Part shown: in pieces, positions 8,501 through 17,262 of the stretch
Position numbering within the stretch: the stretch's first letter is position 1
Layout: each line of letters opens with the position of its first letter
Assembly (NCBI GenBank): GCA_964548855.1
Contig: CAZJSR010000001.1
Location: 1 to 64,000 of the forward strand
Reading direction: 5' to 3'
DNA from: UBA3206 sp964548855
GTDB lineage: Bacteria; Bacillota_I; Bacilli_A; Acholeplasmatales; Anaeroplasmataceae
Length of the DNA stretch: 64,000 nucleotides
The notes under the pieces: model-generated
Databases searched by the model: none
What the model saw: the letters and a program-made list of their open reading frames with translations, nothing else
What the model was told of the DNA's origin: nothing
Program-made: the position numbers and the translations under genes

Positions 8501-8944
8501 CTACTTTTCAAGTACGTTTATATTAATAAATGCTTGTACTTCCTTATGTAGATTTACAACGGCTTGATAAATTCCAACTGAATTTATTTCAGATTGGAAT
8601 TCAACCTTTCTCTTATCTAGCTTAATACCAGTTTGAGCTTCAAATTCCTCTACTATTTGTTTTGTTGTAATATGTCCAAAAGGTTTTCCATCACTACCTA
8701 GTTTAATATATAAATTAATTGATTTAGATTCAATTTCATCCTTTAATTTTGACATAAGTTGTTTATGTTCAATTTCATCTTTAATAGCTTGAGCTTTTGA
8801 AGCTTCAAGATTTTTAATATTTTCATCATTTGCCTCTACAGCCATTTTATTAGATAATAGATAATTTCCATATCCATTTGCTACATTAATAATTTGATCT
8901 TTTAAACCTCTACCTTTTACATCTACTAATAATATTACTTTCAT
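8501..8944 (-). CDS. rplI: Ribosomal protein L9 module, possibly also translated from an internal start
   Basis: The last 147 residues of the fusion are a full-length L9: MKVILLVDVKG start, helical linker, and C-terminal domain with GKPFGHITTKQI and LDKRKVEF. L9 binds 23S rRNA near the L1 stalk and helps keep the frame. The ATG at 8944 is preceded by GGTGGAG at ribosome-site spacing, so free L9 could be produced as well as the membrane-tethered form. The usual rRNA-contacting GYARNYL is here GYGNYLL, missing the Arg. Whether free L9 exists is inference. Confidence 0.6.
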   Translation of the reverse strand: MKVILLVDVKGRGLKDQIINVANGYGNYLLSNKMAVEANDENIKNLEASKAQAIKDEIEHKQLMSKLKDEIESKSINLYIKLGSDGKPFGHITTKQIVEEFEAQTGIKLDKRKVEFQSEINSVGIYQAVVNLHKEVQAFININVLEK

Positions 8945-10927
8945 ATCTTCTCCACCATTATCCTCAAATTCACGTTTTAATATACCTTTAAGCTTATTAT
9001 ATATCGCATCTACTGTAGTATTTGCTTGTTGATATGCGGCTGCATTTAAATGGCCACCACCACCAAGTTCTTCCATTATAACTTGCACATTAACCTCATC
9101 TAAACTTCTTGCCGAAACACCAATAAATCCAGCTTGTTCAACACATCCTATTGTAAATGAAGCTCTTATTTGATCAATACTTAATAATCTATCACTAATA
9201 CGTGCTAAAAGAGTTCTTTCTTCTAATATTTTTTCATCTGGTATTCTTACAACTGCAAAATGACCAAACAATATTTCAGCACTGGCTACACAAGAAGAAA
9301 TCAAAGACTCAATATCAAATGAATCTCTTAAAAGATTTCTAACAATAGCCATATCACCATCTAAATCCTTCAATACTGACGCAGCCTCAAATGTTCTAGA
9401 ACCTGTTCTATAAGTGAAATTATTCGTATCTACAACAAGTCCTGCTAATGAAACAGTCGCAAGTGATGGTGTAATTTTAACATCATCATAAAACATAAAT
9501 AACTCACTAACTAATTCTATTGTTGAAGAAGCATAAGGCTCAACATAATTAACAATAGGATCATTAAATGAAACTTCTCCGTGTCTATGATGATCTATAA
9601 CAACTAAATTTTTTATTGATTCTAACATATACGGATACATAGCTATTGTAGGACTTTGTGTATCAGTACTTATTAAAAGAGTATTTTGTTTGATATCAGC
9701 TTGATGCGGATTAATCAAATCAAGAAGACTTTCAGGGTCATGTTCTGACAAATAATTATATAATTTTTTTACACTTGAATCAACATTATTTAATTCAAAT
9801 AACCCCTTCGCATCTTTTCCACATGCTTTAGCTATTTTAACAACAGCTAACATTGATGCAAAAGCGTCACAATCTGCCATTCTATGAGTCATGACAATTA
9901 CATTACTTGATGAAGCTATCGCTTCTTTTATCGCAATTGCTTGTACTCTTGCATTAACTAACGTATTCTTTTCAAGTGCATTCGTTTTTCCACCAAAATA
10001 TTGAATCTTCTCATTTTCAATATTTACAACAGCTTGGTCTCCACCACGTTTTTCTGCAAGTTCTAGTGCTTGTTGAGCTAAAGAACCTATTTCATCAATA
10101 TCTTTATCGAAACACGCAACACCTATACTTACAGACATCTTTAAATGATTTTTTTGAACAACATCTCGAATTTGATTTAAAACATCAAATTTATCTTCAA
10201 TCATACCATTTAAATGTTCTCTATCAAACAACAATACAAGTCTATCATTATAACCTTGTAAGTACGCTTTATGAAGTGTCGCATAATCTGATATTTCACC
10301 TAATATTTGTCCTCTTAAATTAGATTGTTCTTGCATATCAAATTTCTTAATTGATTCTTCAAAATTATTAATAGATATAATCGCAATTGCTGTTATATGA
10401 TTATTATATCTAATTTGTAATTTTTCACGAGTAGTTTGATTAAACAAATATAATACCTTATTTTCATTATTAAAAACAACTTCATAATAATTTTCATCAA
10501 TTATTATAATATCTTTAGTAGCTTTGCTTCTTATTTTTAATATAATATTAGGAATAACTTCATCTAAAGATATATCTAGAATTTGTTTTTGAAACATATT
10601 CTTTAAATTCTTATTAGCCCATTTAATAACAAAATCATCATCATATACCAATATACCTATTGGTAATTCAGTAAATGCTTGATCTCCAGCTTGATTGACA
10701 TGATATGAAATATTAGTCCATGCTTCAAGTCTATTTTCAAGCCATTTAATTTTTTTACTTTTTTTATCGTAGTATAAAATAGTAATTAGCACAGCTGTTA
10801 TAACTAAGAAAACTATAACTAAAACTAAATATACATTTCTATTAATTTTAAATGGATTTAAAATATATAAAGTGATAAAAAATCCTGATAAAACGCAACC
10901 TAAAATTGCACCAACTAGCTTCCTCAA
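8501..10927 (-). CDS. gdpP: GdpP c-di-AMP phosphodiesterase fused to ribosomal protein L9
   Basis: 808 residues in one frame. Order: two N-terminal membrane helices, a PAS-like domain, a degenerate GGDEF domain, a DHH phosphoesterase domain (MTHRMADCDAFAS, STDTQSP, VVIDHHRHGE), a DHHA1 end (GGGGHLNAAAYQ), then a complete L9 sequence from about residue 662. GdpP hydrolyses c-di-AMP, the second messenger controlling osmolyte uptake and wall stress. In Bacillus gdpP and rplI are adjacent separate genes; here no stop separates them. I choose the TTG at 10927 because the apparent upstream GTG lies inside the ribosome site GAGGTG. The L9 part may also be made alone (see next entry). A first operon gene with dnaB and prfA. 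Confidence 0.9.
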   Translation of the reverse strand: MRKLVGAILGCVLSGFFITLYILNPFKINRNVYLVLVIVFLVITAVLITILYYDKKSKKIKWLENRLEAWTNISYHVNQAGDQAFTELPIGILVYDDDFVIKWANKNLKNMFQKQILDISLDEVIPNIILKIRSKATKDIIIIDENYYEVVFNNENKVLYLFNQTTREKLQIRYNNHITAIAIISINNFEESIKKFDMQEQSNLRGQILGEISDYATLHKAYLQGYNDRLVLLFDREHLNGMIEDKFDVLNQIRDVVQKNHLKMSVSIGVACFDKDIDEIGSLAQQALELAEKRGGDQAVVNIENEKIQYFGGKTNALEKNTLVNARVQAIAIKEAIASSSNVIVMTHRMADCDAFASMLAVVKIAKACGKDAKGLFELNNVDSSVKKLYNYLSEHDPESLLDLINPHQADIKQNTLLISTDTQSPTIAMYPYMLESIKNLVVIDHHRHGEVSFNDPIVNYVEPYASSTIELVSELFMFYDDVKITPSLATVSLAGLVVDTNNFTYRTGSRTFEAASVLKDLDGDMAIVRNLLRDSFDIESLISSCVASAEILFGHFAVVRIPDEKILEERTLLARISDRLLSIDQIRASFTIGCVEQAGFIGVSARSLDEVNVQVIMEELGGGGHLNAAAYQQANTTVDAIYNKLKGILKREFEDNGGEDMKVILLVDVKGRGLKDQIINVANGYGNYLLSNKMAVEANDENIKNLEASKAQAIKDEIEHKQLMSKLKDEIESKSINLYIKLGSDGKPFGHITTKQIVEEFEAQTGIKLDKRKVEFQSEINSVGIYQAVVNLHKEVQAFININVLEK

Positions 10928-10949
10928 TATGAACACCTCGCTAATTTAT

Positions 10950-10978
10950 ATTTTATCATTTTTATAATAGCTTATCAA
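10950..10978 (-). promoter_or_regulatory. Promoter of gdpP::rplI-dnaB-prfA
   Basis: TTGATA (10973-10978), 17-base spacer, TAAAAT (10950-10955), with the TTG start codon at 10927 shortly downstream. Confidence 0.7.
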
Positions 10979-11007
10979 CTTTTTACAATATTAAATAAAG
11001 ATAATTT

Positions 11008-12612
11008 CTAATTACCAACACGTAATATTTTCGAATTTTCAATAAGATCACCATAATGATTAATTGAAAGAATCATTTTCTCTTTACCTATTTTGTTTAT
11101 AACATCAATAATCATACTAGCAGTCACAGTATCTATTTTCGCATTCATTTCATCTAAAAATAGTATATTACCATCTAATAGTATCGCTCTTGCGATATTA
11201 AAAAGCGATAATTCCCCAGAAGAATAATCTGTTGTAATTAATTTTTTATCAATATCATCAATTCGCCCAAGGCCACATAAATTTAATACTTCATATACTC
11301 TTTCTTTAGATATATTTTTTCTTTCTAATGTAACCTCTTCATATATTGTTTTATTGGTAAAGAAATAATCTTGATAAACAATACCAAATATTCTTTGTCT
11401 AGTTTCGTCATTAAGTAAATAAGTTGGAACTCCATTAAGTGTTACACTTCCACTATCTGGATAAATAAGTCCATATGCAAGTTTAAATATCGTTGATTTA
11501 CCTGCACCACTTCTTCCTTCAAGAGTTAAATGTTCATGATCTTTTAATACTAAATTAAAATTTTCAATAACATTTACTTTTTTATCATAAGAATATGTTA
11601 CATTTTTAAACTCTAACACAAAATCATTTGATTCTTCTAAACTCAATTCTTTAGCCTTATCTTCAGGTAATTTGAAAAATTCTTTTATTCTTTCTATACC
11701 AGCCAAACTCTTTTGAATTGTTTGCATTTCATCCCCTAATTTTTCAATTGGACTAAATATATCTGTTATATAATCAATACCTGCTACAACTGCCCCAACT
11801 GTCATTCCAAACCACGAAATATCGTATGCAGCAAGACATATAATAAGCGCAATAACAATTCCTCTAATCATTTGAACAATTGGTGAAATAATAGAATCAT
11901 AAAAACTAGTTTTTTGTTCAGTAACAAAATGTTTATTTAATACATCATTATATCTTTTAGCTATATTATCATATACTCTAAATGACTTAATAGTATGTAT
12001 ATTTTCTAGATTTTCTAAAATAGAATTATTTACATTACCCTCTAATTTTCTATTTCTTAATTGAACTTTTCTTAATCTATTTTTAAGTACCCAAGTTATT
12101 GAAAAAATAATAGGAATAAATACTACAACTATTAATCCAAATAGTATAGAAAACATAAAAACAGAAAACAATATACCTATAATCTTAAACAAATCAATCA
12201 CAAGTGATACAACACCTGATGTTATTAATTTATCAATACTATCAACATCATTACTAAAATATGCTTCTAATGTACCTGCATCAAATTTTGTAAAACTAAC
12301 ATAGTCTAATCTATTAACTTTTTTTAACATATCAAGTCTTATATTTTTGCTAATACCTTGACTTATCACAGAAAGTAAAACATTTTTTGAGAAATTGAAG
12401 ATATTAGTAATAATAAAACTTAAAAAATAGAGTACAGCAAATTTTAAAACAATTTTTTTACTACTTGTTTTAAGTCCATCATCAATAAGTCTTTTTAATA
12501 TTTGAGGTGGAAGTAGACTTAACAAGGTAAATAAAACAATACAAATGATACAAAAAATCAAAATGAAAGGATGTTTTTTAAAATATCTTTTCATTGAATT
12601 AAATACACCCAT
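11008..12612 (-). CDS. ABC exporter half-transporter, catalytic-site subunit
   Basis: 534 residues: six membrane helices (about 1-290) followed by an ATPase domain. Walker A GRSGAGKST, Walker B ILFLDEMNAKID with the catalytic Glu, and the switch His (SINHYGD) are intact, but the signature is degenerate (YSSGELSLFN instead of LSGGQ). The start ATG overlaps the stop of the partner gene. Together they form a heterodimeric type IV exporter in which the competent site uses this subunit's Walker motifs and the partner's LSGGQ. The substrate (drug, lipid or peptide) cannot be told. Confidence 0.85.
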   Translation of the reverse strand: MGVFNSMKRYFKKHPFILIFCIICIVLFTLLSLLPPQILKRLIDDGLKTSSKKIVLKFAVLYFLSFIITNIFNFSKNVLLSVISQGISKNIRLDMLKKVNRLDYVSFTKFDAGTLEAYFSNDVDSIDKLITSGVVSLVIDLFKIIGILFSVFMFSILFGLIVVVFIPIIFSITWVLKNRLRKVQLRNRKLEGNVNNSILENLENIHTIKSFRVYDNIAKRYNDVLNKHFVTEQKTSFYDSIISPIVQMIRGIVIALIICLAAYDISWFGMTVGAVVAGIDYITDIFSPIEKLGDEMQTIQKSLAGIERIKEFFKLPEDKAKELSLEESNDFVLEFKNVTYSYDKKVNVIENFNLVLKDHEHLTLEGRSGAGKSTIFKLAYGLIYPDSGSVTLNGVPTYLLNDETRQRIFGIVYQDYFFTNKTIYEEVTLERKNISKERVYEVLNLCGLGRIDDIDKKLITTDYSSGELSLFNIARAILLDGNILFLDEMNAKIDTVTASMIIDVINKIGKEKMILSINHYGDLIENSKILRVGN

Positions 12613-14294
12613 TAAAATCCACCTCCCATCAGTTCATTAAATCCATTATTATCTAATAGTTCATCAAACGTCCCAATATGTCCTGTATTATTTTCTAAAT
12701 AGATAATTTTATCACTAAACTTTAAAGTTTCTTTTTGATTATTTATAATAATAAAAATAGTATTTTTATAATTTTCTTTAATGTTATTAATAATATCTAT
12801 ACTCATAGTTATTCCAATTGCGTTGAATGGATCATCTAATATAACAAGCTTTGGAGAGTTATATAAACACCTAGCGATTTGAAGTCTTCTTTGCTGACCG
12901 CCAGAGATATTTAATAATGAATGACTTAATATTTCATTTTCTTTATTTACAAAAGAATTAATATCATCCTCTAAACATGCTGACTTTACAGCTAAATCAA
13001 AATCACCTTCATTACCAAAAGTAATATTATATTTTAACGTATCATTAAATATTTCAACCTTACCAGGCGCATAATGGATAAATGAATTAATTTTATCATT
13101 TCTTATGTCTTTAAGTTCATAACCTGCAAGTTTAATACTACCAGAATAATCATAAACACCACTAAGAGCTCCTACAAGTGTTGTCTTACCACTTCTAATT
13201 CTTCCACACACACCTATAATATCACCTGGCTTAGCGCTAAATGATATATTATGAAGTATAAATTCTTTATCATATCCAAATTCTAAATCATTAACATAAA
13301 GACCATCTTCATTCTTTTCTTCTAAATATCTAGGCTTAATATCAGTTGTCATATAACCTTTGCATCTTTCCCACGCAACAAATCCATTTTGAACATAATT
13401 GATAATACGACCAACGAATCCACATTTCTTTCTAGCTAACGTAAAAGATGAAATAAATGCTGTAAGCACACCTATTTCCCAAATTCCATCAAGCACTTTA
13501 ATACCACCAAAATATATTGCAAAAACATATCCAATTGCCGCAATACCTAAATATAAAGGTTCTAATGAGGTTCTTAAAACAGTATTTTTTATTGCCTTTT
13601 TTTCGACATCATTTAACGTATTTTTATATTTATCATAATAATTTTTATTTATACCAAATCCACGATAATATATTTCATTTTGTAAAACAGTTAAATTCTC
13701 TTTTTTTGACAAAGAATATACTTCTTTATATTCTCTTGTTGATTTTTTCACCTTAATGCCTATAAATACACTAATAAAAATAACTAAGAAAGGAAATATC
13801 ATACATATTGCAGTTAATTGCCAATCCATTAATCCCATAAATATGAAATACGATACAAGTAAAACGCCTGAATCGAATATTTCAGCAAACAAGGTTTCAA
13901 CCGCCTCAGACGCATCTCTAATATCCGCTAGTTGTCTATTCATTATATCCCCATAAGTTGAAAATTGAAATCCACTAATATCACATAAAAGCAAATTACT
14001 AAAAGCTTTTGTTCTCATTTGCAAAATCATTTTATTTGCAAATACTCTTCTACATATTCTTTTAATCAAACGATTTATTTGAACGAAAAATACTAAACAT
14101 AGAAAATAAAGAATTAATTTTAAAGTTTCTTTAAATGGTTCTAAGTTATTAAATGAATCAATTAAATATCCTTGAAAAGTAGGCACAAATGCCGTAGATA
14201 CATTAAATAAAAAAGATGTAACAGAAAGAAGTATCGCAACCTTTATATTTAATTTAAAATAAGTTCTAATTCTATCATATCTTAATTCTTTCAA
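12612..14294 (-). CDS. ABC exporter half-transporter, degenerate-site subunit
   Basis: 560 residues, six membrane helices plus ATPase. Walker A GRIRSGKTT and signature ISGGQQRRLQ are good, but the residue after Walker B is Asp instead of Glu (VILDDPFNA) and the switch His is Asn (IIINNQKE). These changes pair with the opposite pattern in the next gene and mark a degenerate nucleotide site. I use the TTG at 14294, eight bases after GAGGTGAT; an upstream GTG lies inside that ribosome site. The two genes lie between rpsR and gdpP, a position occupied in Bacillus by yybS. Confidence 0.85.
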   Translation of the reverse strand: MKELRYDRIRTYFKLNIKVAILLSVTSFLFNVSTAFVPTFQGYLIDSFNNLEPFKETLKLILYFLCLVFFVQINRLIKRICRRVFANKMILQMRTKAFSNLLLCDISGFQFSTYGDIMNRQLADIRDASEAVETLFAEIFDSGVLLVSYFIFMGLMDWQLTAICMIFPFLVIFISVFIGIKVKKSTREYKEVYSLSKKENLTVLQNEIYYRGFGINKNYYDKYKNTLNDVEKKAIKNTVLRTSLEPLYLGIAAIGYVFAIYFGGIKVLDGIWEIGVLTAFISSFTLARKKCGFVGRIINYVQNGFVAWERCKGYMTTDIKPRYLEEKNEDGLYVNDLEFGYDKEFILHNISFSAKPGDIIGVCGRIRSGKTTLVGALSGVYDYSGSIKLAGYELKDIRNDKINSFIHYAPGKVEIFNDTLKYNITFGNEGDFDLAVKSACLEDDINSFVNKENEILSHSLLNISGGQQRRLQIARCLYNSPKLVILDDPFNAIGITMSIDIINNIKENYKNTIFIIINNQKETLKFSDKIIYLENNTGHIGTFDELLDNNGFNELMGGGF

Positions 14295-14368
14295 CGCTAT
14301 CACCTCTCATTCATTATATATATAAATTTACTTATTACTCGGAAAAACTTACACAAAAAAGAAAAAAA

Positions 14369-14394
14369 GACCTTATTAGATTACTAATAAGATC
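14369..14394 (-). terminator. Terminator of the rpsF-ssb-rpsR operon
   Basis: Minus-strand stem GATCTTATTAG/CTAATAAGGTC with a TAAT loop, followed by seven T, directly after rpsR. Confidence 0.9.
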
Positions 14395-14404
14395 ATTAAC
14401 TTTA

Positions 14405-14635
14405 TTATTCCTTAACGAAAGGTAGTAAAGCCATATGTCTAGCTCTCTTAATAGCGATAGCTAGTTTTCTTTGATACTTAGCAGAAGTTCCTGTAGCACG
14501 ACGAGGTAAAATCTTTCCTCTATCAGTTACGAACTTTCTTAATAAGTCTACATCTTTAAAATCAATATGTTCAATCTTATTTTGAGTAAAGTAACATACT
14601 TTTCTTCTACGACGTTGATTGTTATTTCTTTGCAT
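14405..14635 (-). CDS. rpsR: Small-subunit ribosomal protein bS18
   Basis: 76 residues, very basic, with the family core KVCYFTQNKIEHIDFKDVDLLRKFV and IKRARHMALLPF. It binds 16S rRNA with S6 at the platform. The start (MQRNNNQRRRRK) follows AAGGAGGA; a longer frame extending into ssb is not credible. Last gene of the rpsF-ssb-rpsR operon. Confidence 0.96.
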   Translation of the reverse strand: MQRNNNQRRRRKVCYFTQNKIEHIDFKDVDLLRKFVTDRGKILPRRATGTSAKYQRKLAIAIKRARHMALLPFVKE

Positions 14636-14651
14636 ACTTAGTTCCTCCTTA

Positions 14652-15104
14652 TTAGAATGGTAGGTCATCTTCTGAAACATCAGACACATTAAAAGTATCT
14701 GGTTGAGATTGACTCTTTTGTTCTTGGAAATTATTATATCCAACATTTTGTTGTGGTCTTTGAGAATTTTGTCCTATTGAACTATCTCTAGGTTGTAGAT
14801 TTTGTACAGTATCACAAACAACTTCTGTTACATAACGTGTTTGTCCATCTTGACCTTGATATTGTCTTGTTTGAATTCTTCCTGTAACTGCAAGTAAATA
14901 TCCTTTCTTGATATACTTTGCAAGGAATTCAGCAGATTGTCTCCAAACAACACAATTAATAAAGTCTGTATGACGTTCACCAGATTGACTAGTTTGATAA
15001 CCATCTACTGCAAGCGAAAACGAAACAGTAGCTATATTATTACTAGTGTATCTCAATTCTGGATCTCTTGTGATTCTACCAACCAATACTACATTATTAA
15101 TCAT
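14652..15104 (-). CDS. ssb: Single-stranded DNA-binding protein
   Basis: 150 residues: OB-fold (about 1-105, starting MINNVVLVGRITRDPELR), a Gln/Asn/Ser-rich disordered tail, and the acidic tip EDDLPF that recruits replication and repair partners. Normal length for a Firmicute SSB. Between rpsF and rpsR as in Bacillus. Confidence 0.97.
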   Translation of the reverse strand: MINNVVLVGRITRDPELRYTSNNIATVSFSLAVDGYQTSQSGERHTDFINCVVWRQSAEFLAKYIKKGYLLAVTGRIQTRQYQGQDGQTRYVTEVVCDTVQNLQPRDSSIGQNSQRPQQNVGYNNFQEQKSQSQPDTFNVSDVSEDDLPF

Positions 15105-15120
15105 GGCTATATCCTCCTAA

Positions 15121-15405
15121 TTATTCAGCATTAACAACGATATAACGAATAATGTTTTCATTGTATCCAACAACACGGTTGAATTCTTCGATTGCTTTCT
15201 TAGTTGCTTCAACATTTAAAACAACATAATATCCCTTACGATTCTTTTCGATTTCGTAAGCAAGCTCTTTTAATCCCCATTCCTTAGTCTCTAAAACCTT
15301 AGAATCATTCTTTGTAAATAATTCAGCTACACCAGCAACTTCTTTTGCAATTGCATCTTGGTCTAGAGTAGGACGAACGATATACATAACTTCGTACTTT
15401 TTCAT
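15121..15405 (-). CDS. rpsF: Small-subunit ribosomal protein bS6
   Basis: 94 residues, MKKYEVMYIVRPTLDQ start and NRVVGYNENIIRYI near the end, with the family's length. It pairs with S18 on 16S rRNA. First gene of the operon, with a structured leader. Confidence 0.96.
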   Translation of the reverse strand: MKKYEVMYIVRPTLDQDAIAKEVAGVAELFTKNDSKVLETKEWGLKELAYEIEKNRKGYYVVLNVEATKKAIEEFNRVVGYNENIIRYIVVNAE

Positions 15406-15472
15406 CTAATTGCACCTCCTATGGTCTATGGCCTAGCATCAATGTGCGTAGGCAAGGGTTGCGTACAAACGC
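15406..15472 (-). promoter_or_regulatory. Structured leader of rpsF, candidate S6:S18-binding RNA
   Basis: The roughly 67-base leader is unusually GC-rich for this genome. Minus-strand pairing is visible as GGG...CCC around a GCGT/ACGC element and GCCTA...TAGGC around a GC-containing loop, ending just before GGAGGT. A leader bound by S6:S18 to control this operon is known in many bacteria. I infer the same here but could not match the consensus base by base. Confidence 0.5.
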
Positions 15473-15478
15473 CCTTAA

Positions 15479-15507
15479 ATAATACCACATATCAATTAAT
15501 AATTCAA
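15479..15507 (-). promoter_or_regulatory. Promoter of rpsF-ssb-rpsR
   Basis: TTGAAT (15502-15507), 17-base spacer, TATTAT (15479-15484). Confidence 0.7.
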
Positions 15508-15559
15508 GTGATTTTTACACATTTTTGTTTTTCCATAACTATTATTGTTATTATAAAAA

Positions 15560-15590
15560 ATGTGCAACTACCTATTAGATAGTTACACAT
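15560..15590 (-). terminator. Terminator of the cation efflux-pncC-aminotransferase operon
   Basis: Minus-strand arms ATGTGTAACTATC and GGTAGTTGCACAT (one mismatch, one wobble) around a TAATA loop, followed by a six-T run, just after the aminotransferase stop. Confidence 0.8.
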
Positions 15591-15602
15591 AAAAAGTTTG
15601 TT

Positions 15603-16790
15603 TTACTTTTTATACATTTGCGCTAATTTTTCAAACTTAGGCAAACTTCTTAAAACAAAATCAGTAGTTACACAATATGCAATTCTAAAGTGACCTTTTA
15701 CACCAAATGTATCAGATGGAACTAATAATAAATCTAATTTTTTAGCATTTTCACAGAATTTTTGGCTATCTTCTTCTAAACACTTAGGAAACATATAAAA
15801 TGTTCCGCCAGGTTTAACAACCGTAAATCCAAGACTTGTTAATTTATCATATAAAATATTCATATTAGTCTCATAAACACTTAAATCAGATGTATCATCT
15901 AAACATTTACTTACCGCCATTTGAATTAAAGATGAAGGACAGTTATGCCCTATTCCCCTAGAAATTTGAGCACAAATTTCAATAATAAGTTTACTATCAT
16001 GACACTTCGGATTTACAGCTACATATCCAATTCTTTGTCCCGGTAAAGATAATGATTTAGAGAAAGAATAACACATTATTGTATTATCATAATACTTTGA
16101 AACAAAAGGACTCTCTACACCGCTAAACACTATTTCTCTATATGGCTCATCAGTTATTAAAAAAATGTCATGACCATACTCATTTTCATATTTTTTAAGT
16201 ATTTCTGAAAGTCTAACAATAGTATCCTTAGAATAAACTATTCCACTAGGATTATTAGGCGTATTTATTAAAACGGCCATTACTTTAGGATTCATCATCT
16301 CTTCAAATTTATCAAAATTAATTTGAAAACTAGAAACATCTGCCTCTACTACTTTTAAAACACATCCTGCACCACCAACATAATGATTATATTCTGGAAA
16401 ATACGGTGCAAATGTAATAACTTCATCGCCCACTTCTGTAACAGCTCTAATCGCATGAGCTATTGCCCCTGCTGCACCTGTGGTTGGAAATATATGATCC
16501 TTAGTATAATTCATATTAAATCTATTATTTAAAGATTTCGCAACTTCCTCACGCATCTTATCATTACCTAAATTAGGACTATATCCATTTACTTTAATTG
16601 AATCCTCATTTTTCATAATGTCCATAATTGCCTCATCAAAAGAAAACGGTGCTCTTACACTCGGATTACCTAAAGAATAATCAAAAACATTTTCTTCTCC
16701 TACAATTTTCTTTCTAGAAAGACCATACATATACATTTCTCTAATTTGTGATTTATTATTTGTCATTTCTTTAAACTTTTTATTTATCAT
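15603..16790 (-). CDS. Pyridoxal-phosphate aminotransferase, class I/II
   Basis: 395 residues of the aspartate-aminotransferase-like fold I. Visible: FDYSLGNPSVRAP, AAGAIAHAIRAV in the cofactor cup, NTPNNPSG, the pyridine-N Asp in LITDEPYREIVF, the Schiff-base lysine in YSFSKSLSLPGQRIGY, and the substrate-carboxylate Arg in GHFRIAYCV. This points to a transaminase of alanine, aspartate or aromatic amino acids; the substrate is not decidable. It starts two bases after pncC and ends the operon. Confidence 0.85.
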   Translation of the reverse strand: MINKKFKEMTNNKSQIREMYMYGLSRKKIVGEENVFDYSLGNPSVRAPFSFDEAIMDIMKNEDSIKVNGYSPNLGNDKMREEVAKSLNNRFNMNYTKDHIFPTTGAAGAIAHAIRAVTEVGDEVITFAPYFPEYNHYVGGAGCVLKVVEADVSSFQINFDKFEEMMNPKVMAVLINTPNNPSGIVYSKDTIVRLSEILKKYENEYGHDIFLITDEPYREIVFSGVESPFVSKYYDNTIMCYSFSKSLSLPGQRIGYVAVNPKCHDSKLIIEICAQISRGIGHNCPSSLIQMAVSKCLDDTSDLSVYETNMNILYDKLTSLGFTVVKPGGTFYMFPKCLEEDSQKFCENAKKLDLLLVPSDTFGVKGHFRIAYCVTTDFVLRSLPKFEKLAQMYKK

Positions 16791-16791
16791 A

Positions 16792-17262
16792 TTACATACC
16801 TTCTATATATTCTATTATTTTCTTTATTGCGTATAACGCAGTGTTCTTCCTAACATTATTTCTTCCTATATCAGTGAAATTTATAGTTTCGGTATAAACT
16901 TTTCCACAAACATAATATCCAAAACAAACCATACCAATAGGTTTTGTTTTTGTAGCCCCTGTTGGCCCTGCGATACCAGATACCGCAATTGCGATATCAC
17001 TATTTGCTAATCTTGCACCACCAAGCGCCATTTCATAAGTTACTTCTTCACTTACAACACCATATTTTAATATAATATCTTTTGAAACACCTACAATATT
17101 TTCCTTTGACTCATCTGAATATGTAACAAATGACATATTAAATACTTTAGATGCATTACTTACATCAACAATTAAAGAACTAATCATACCACCTGTACAT
17201 GATTCAACTGTTGTAATAGTAAGATTTTTTTCTATTAATAAATTAACTAATTTTTCTTGCAT
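16792..17262 (-). CDS. pncC: Nicotinamide-nucleotide amidohydrolase (CinA C-terminal domain)
   Basis: 156 residues, the stand-alone PncC/CinA-C domain. It deamidates NMN to nicotinate mononucleotide for NAD recycling. Family motifs are TTVESCTGGMISSLIVD at the start, the catalytic Ser in ESCTGG, SFVTYSDESKENIVGV, YGVVSEEVTYEMA and AVSGIAGPTGATKTKPIG. No N-terminal CinA domain is present. It overlaps the end of the cation transporter gene by 16 bases. Confidence 0.92.
   Translation of the reverse strand: MQEKLVNLLIEKNLTITTVESCTGGMISSLIVDVSNASKVFNMSFVTYSDESKENIVGVSKDIILKYGVVSEEVTYEMALGGARLANSDIAIAVSGIAGPTGATKTKPIGMVCFGYYVCGKVYTETINFTDIGRNNVRKNTALYAIKKIIEYIEGM

Noticed and set aside
8930..8960. 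A missed stop or frameshift between gdpP and rplI
   Set aside because: The frame is continuous and the joining residues are sensible; the same fusion is remembered from phytoplasmas. It remains worth a read check.
9976..10323. Open frames opposite gdpP, prfA, accC, thrS and other long genes
   Set aside because: They lie wholly inside strongly supported genes on the other strand, lack ribosome sites and have biased composition (Leu/His/Gln-rich shadows).
14636..14746. A longer S18 frame reaching into ssb
   Set aside because: The extra 37 residues are the out-of-frame end of ssb; ATG 14635 follows AAGGAGGA and gives a normal S18.
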